Under the pieces are notes generated by a model. The model searched no databases. It was not told the DNA's origin and was given only the letters and a program-made list of their open reading frames with translations. DNA of 5,954 nucleotides from Desulfobacterales bacterium (GTDB lineage Bacteria; Desulfobacterota; DSM-4660; Desulfatiglandales; JALVZP01). The stretch is from contig JAMOPX010000215.1 in assembly GCA_027064285.1 (NCBI GenBank), positions 1-5,954 on the forward strand. Reading direction: 5' to 3'. Positions 5,561 through 5,954 of the stretch are shown piece after piece. The stretch's first letter is position 1; each line of letters opens with the position of its first letter. Made by a program: the position numbers and the translations under genes.

Positions 5561-5954
5561 ATGAGAACGATAGACAGATCATTAATAAAAGAAAGTATAG
5601 AAGAATTGAAAGCACTTCAAAAGAAAGTTTCTCACCGCCGTTTTGTTCTGCGTATACAAATGCTTATATTCCTAAAAGAATATCCCCGGAAGCCATTAAA
5701 AGAGATATCAGAATTACTTCATCTACATTATGACACATTAAAGAAATGGTGGAAGAAATACAAAGAAGGGGGGTTAAAAGGGTTACTTGAGTGGAAAGTA
5801 AAGGGATACCCTGGGAAGATGAAGGAGGAACAACTTAAAGAATTTGAAAAAGAACTTAATGAGAAAGGATTTAGCAGTCAGAAAGAGATGATGAAGTGGA
5901 TATATGAGAGATTTGGAATCGAATACTGCCAACAGGGGATATCAAATTTATTGA
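5561..5954 (+). CDS. IS630-family transposase, N-terminal part only
   Basis: The ATG at 5561 opens a frame of 131 codons that continues past the window edge. The visible part is the DNA-binding half. A first helix-turn-helix covers about residues 26-70, with KEISELLHLHYDTLKKWWKK (47-66) followed by YKEGGLKGLLEWK, the usual IS630 pattern. A second, winged helix-turn-helix segment follows at about 88-131 (GFSSQKEMMKWIYERFGIEY, then the QQGISNLL end). Full-length members run to about 330-360 residues with a C-terminal DDE catalytic domain, which is not visible here, so activity cannot be judged. Arg codons include CGC, CGT and CGG, whereas the operon uses almost only AGA/AGG, a hint of separate origin. 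Start choice follows the promoter; there is no Shine-Dalgarno site. Confidence 0.8.
   Translation, partial: MRTIDRSLIKESIEELKALQKKVSHRRFVLRIQMLIFLKEYPRKPLKEISELLHLHYDTLKKWWKKYKEGGLKGLLEWKVKGYPGKMKEEQLKEFEKELNEKGFSSQKEMMKWIYERFGIEYCQQGISNLL

Larger units (their letters stand above)
5491..5954 (+). mobile_element. IS630-family element, left portion
   Basis: This groups the putative left terminal repeat (5491-5511), the promoter (5525-5552) and the start of the transposase gene. The right end is outside the window, so the repeat cannot be confirmed as terminal. IS630 elements insert at TA and duplicate it; no clear TA lies at the proposed outer edge, which makes the left boundary uncertain. Confidence 0.45.

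Overview
The window looks like a low-GC bacterial chromosome segment. Coding is dense, Arg is mostly AGA/AGG and Ile is often ATA. The central five-gene block combines a DUF3047 secreted protein with a Dpp/Opp-type ABC importer. That combination, a style often seen in anaerobic or thermophilic Nitrospirota, Desulfobacterota or Omnitrophota relatives, is my only basis for a lineage guess, and the guess is weak.

Left flank (1-681). The minus strand carries the first 70 codons of a TnpB (IS200/IS605 OrfB) gene running off the left edge. It has a near-consensus promoter and, about 107 bases upstream of its start, a bulged two-tier hairpin that resembles an IS200/IS605 end. Bases 368-615 hold no confident gene. 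They contain short G-rich repeats, a 10-bp tandem repeat and unassigned open frames on the minus strand.

Centre (616-5290). A candidate promoter (616-643) precedes five tightly packed plus-strand genes: a secreted DUF3047 protein, two Dpp/Opp-type permeases (DppB-like and DppC-like) and two ABC ATPases (DppD-like and DppF-like). Gaps are 1-3 bases and overlaps are 4 and 35 bases, so this should be one transcript. The four transporter proteins make a complete membrane and ATPase core for peptide or nickel-type uptake. No solute-binding protein gene is present; the DUF3047 gene sits where one is often found. The DppC-like permease has an insertion of about 55 residues predicted to add two membrane helices. 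Both ATPases end in a Cys motif with identical spacing, typical of this ATPase subfamily.

Right flank (5291-5954). No clear terminator follows the operon. A 40-codon open frame of unknown origin ends near one arm of a 21-bp imperfect inverted repeat. The other arm lies upstream of a partial IS630-family transposase gene that runs off the right edge and whose promoter lies almost on top of its start codon. The operon is therefore bracketed by two unrelated transposon families.
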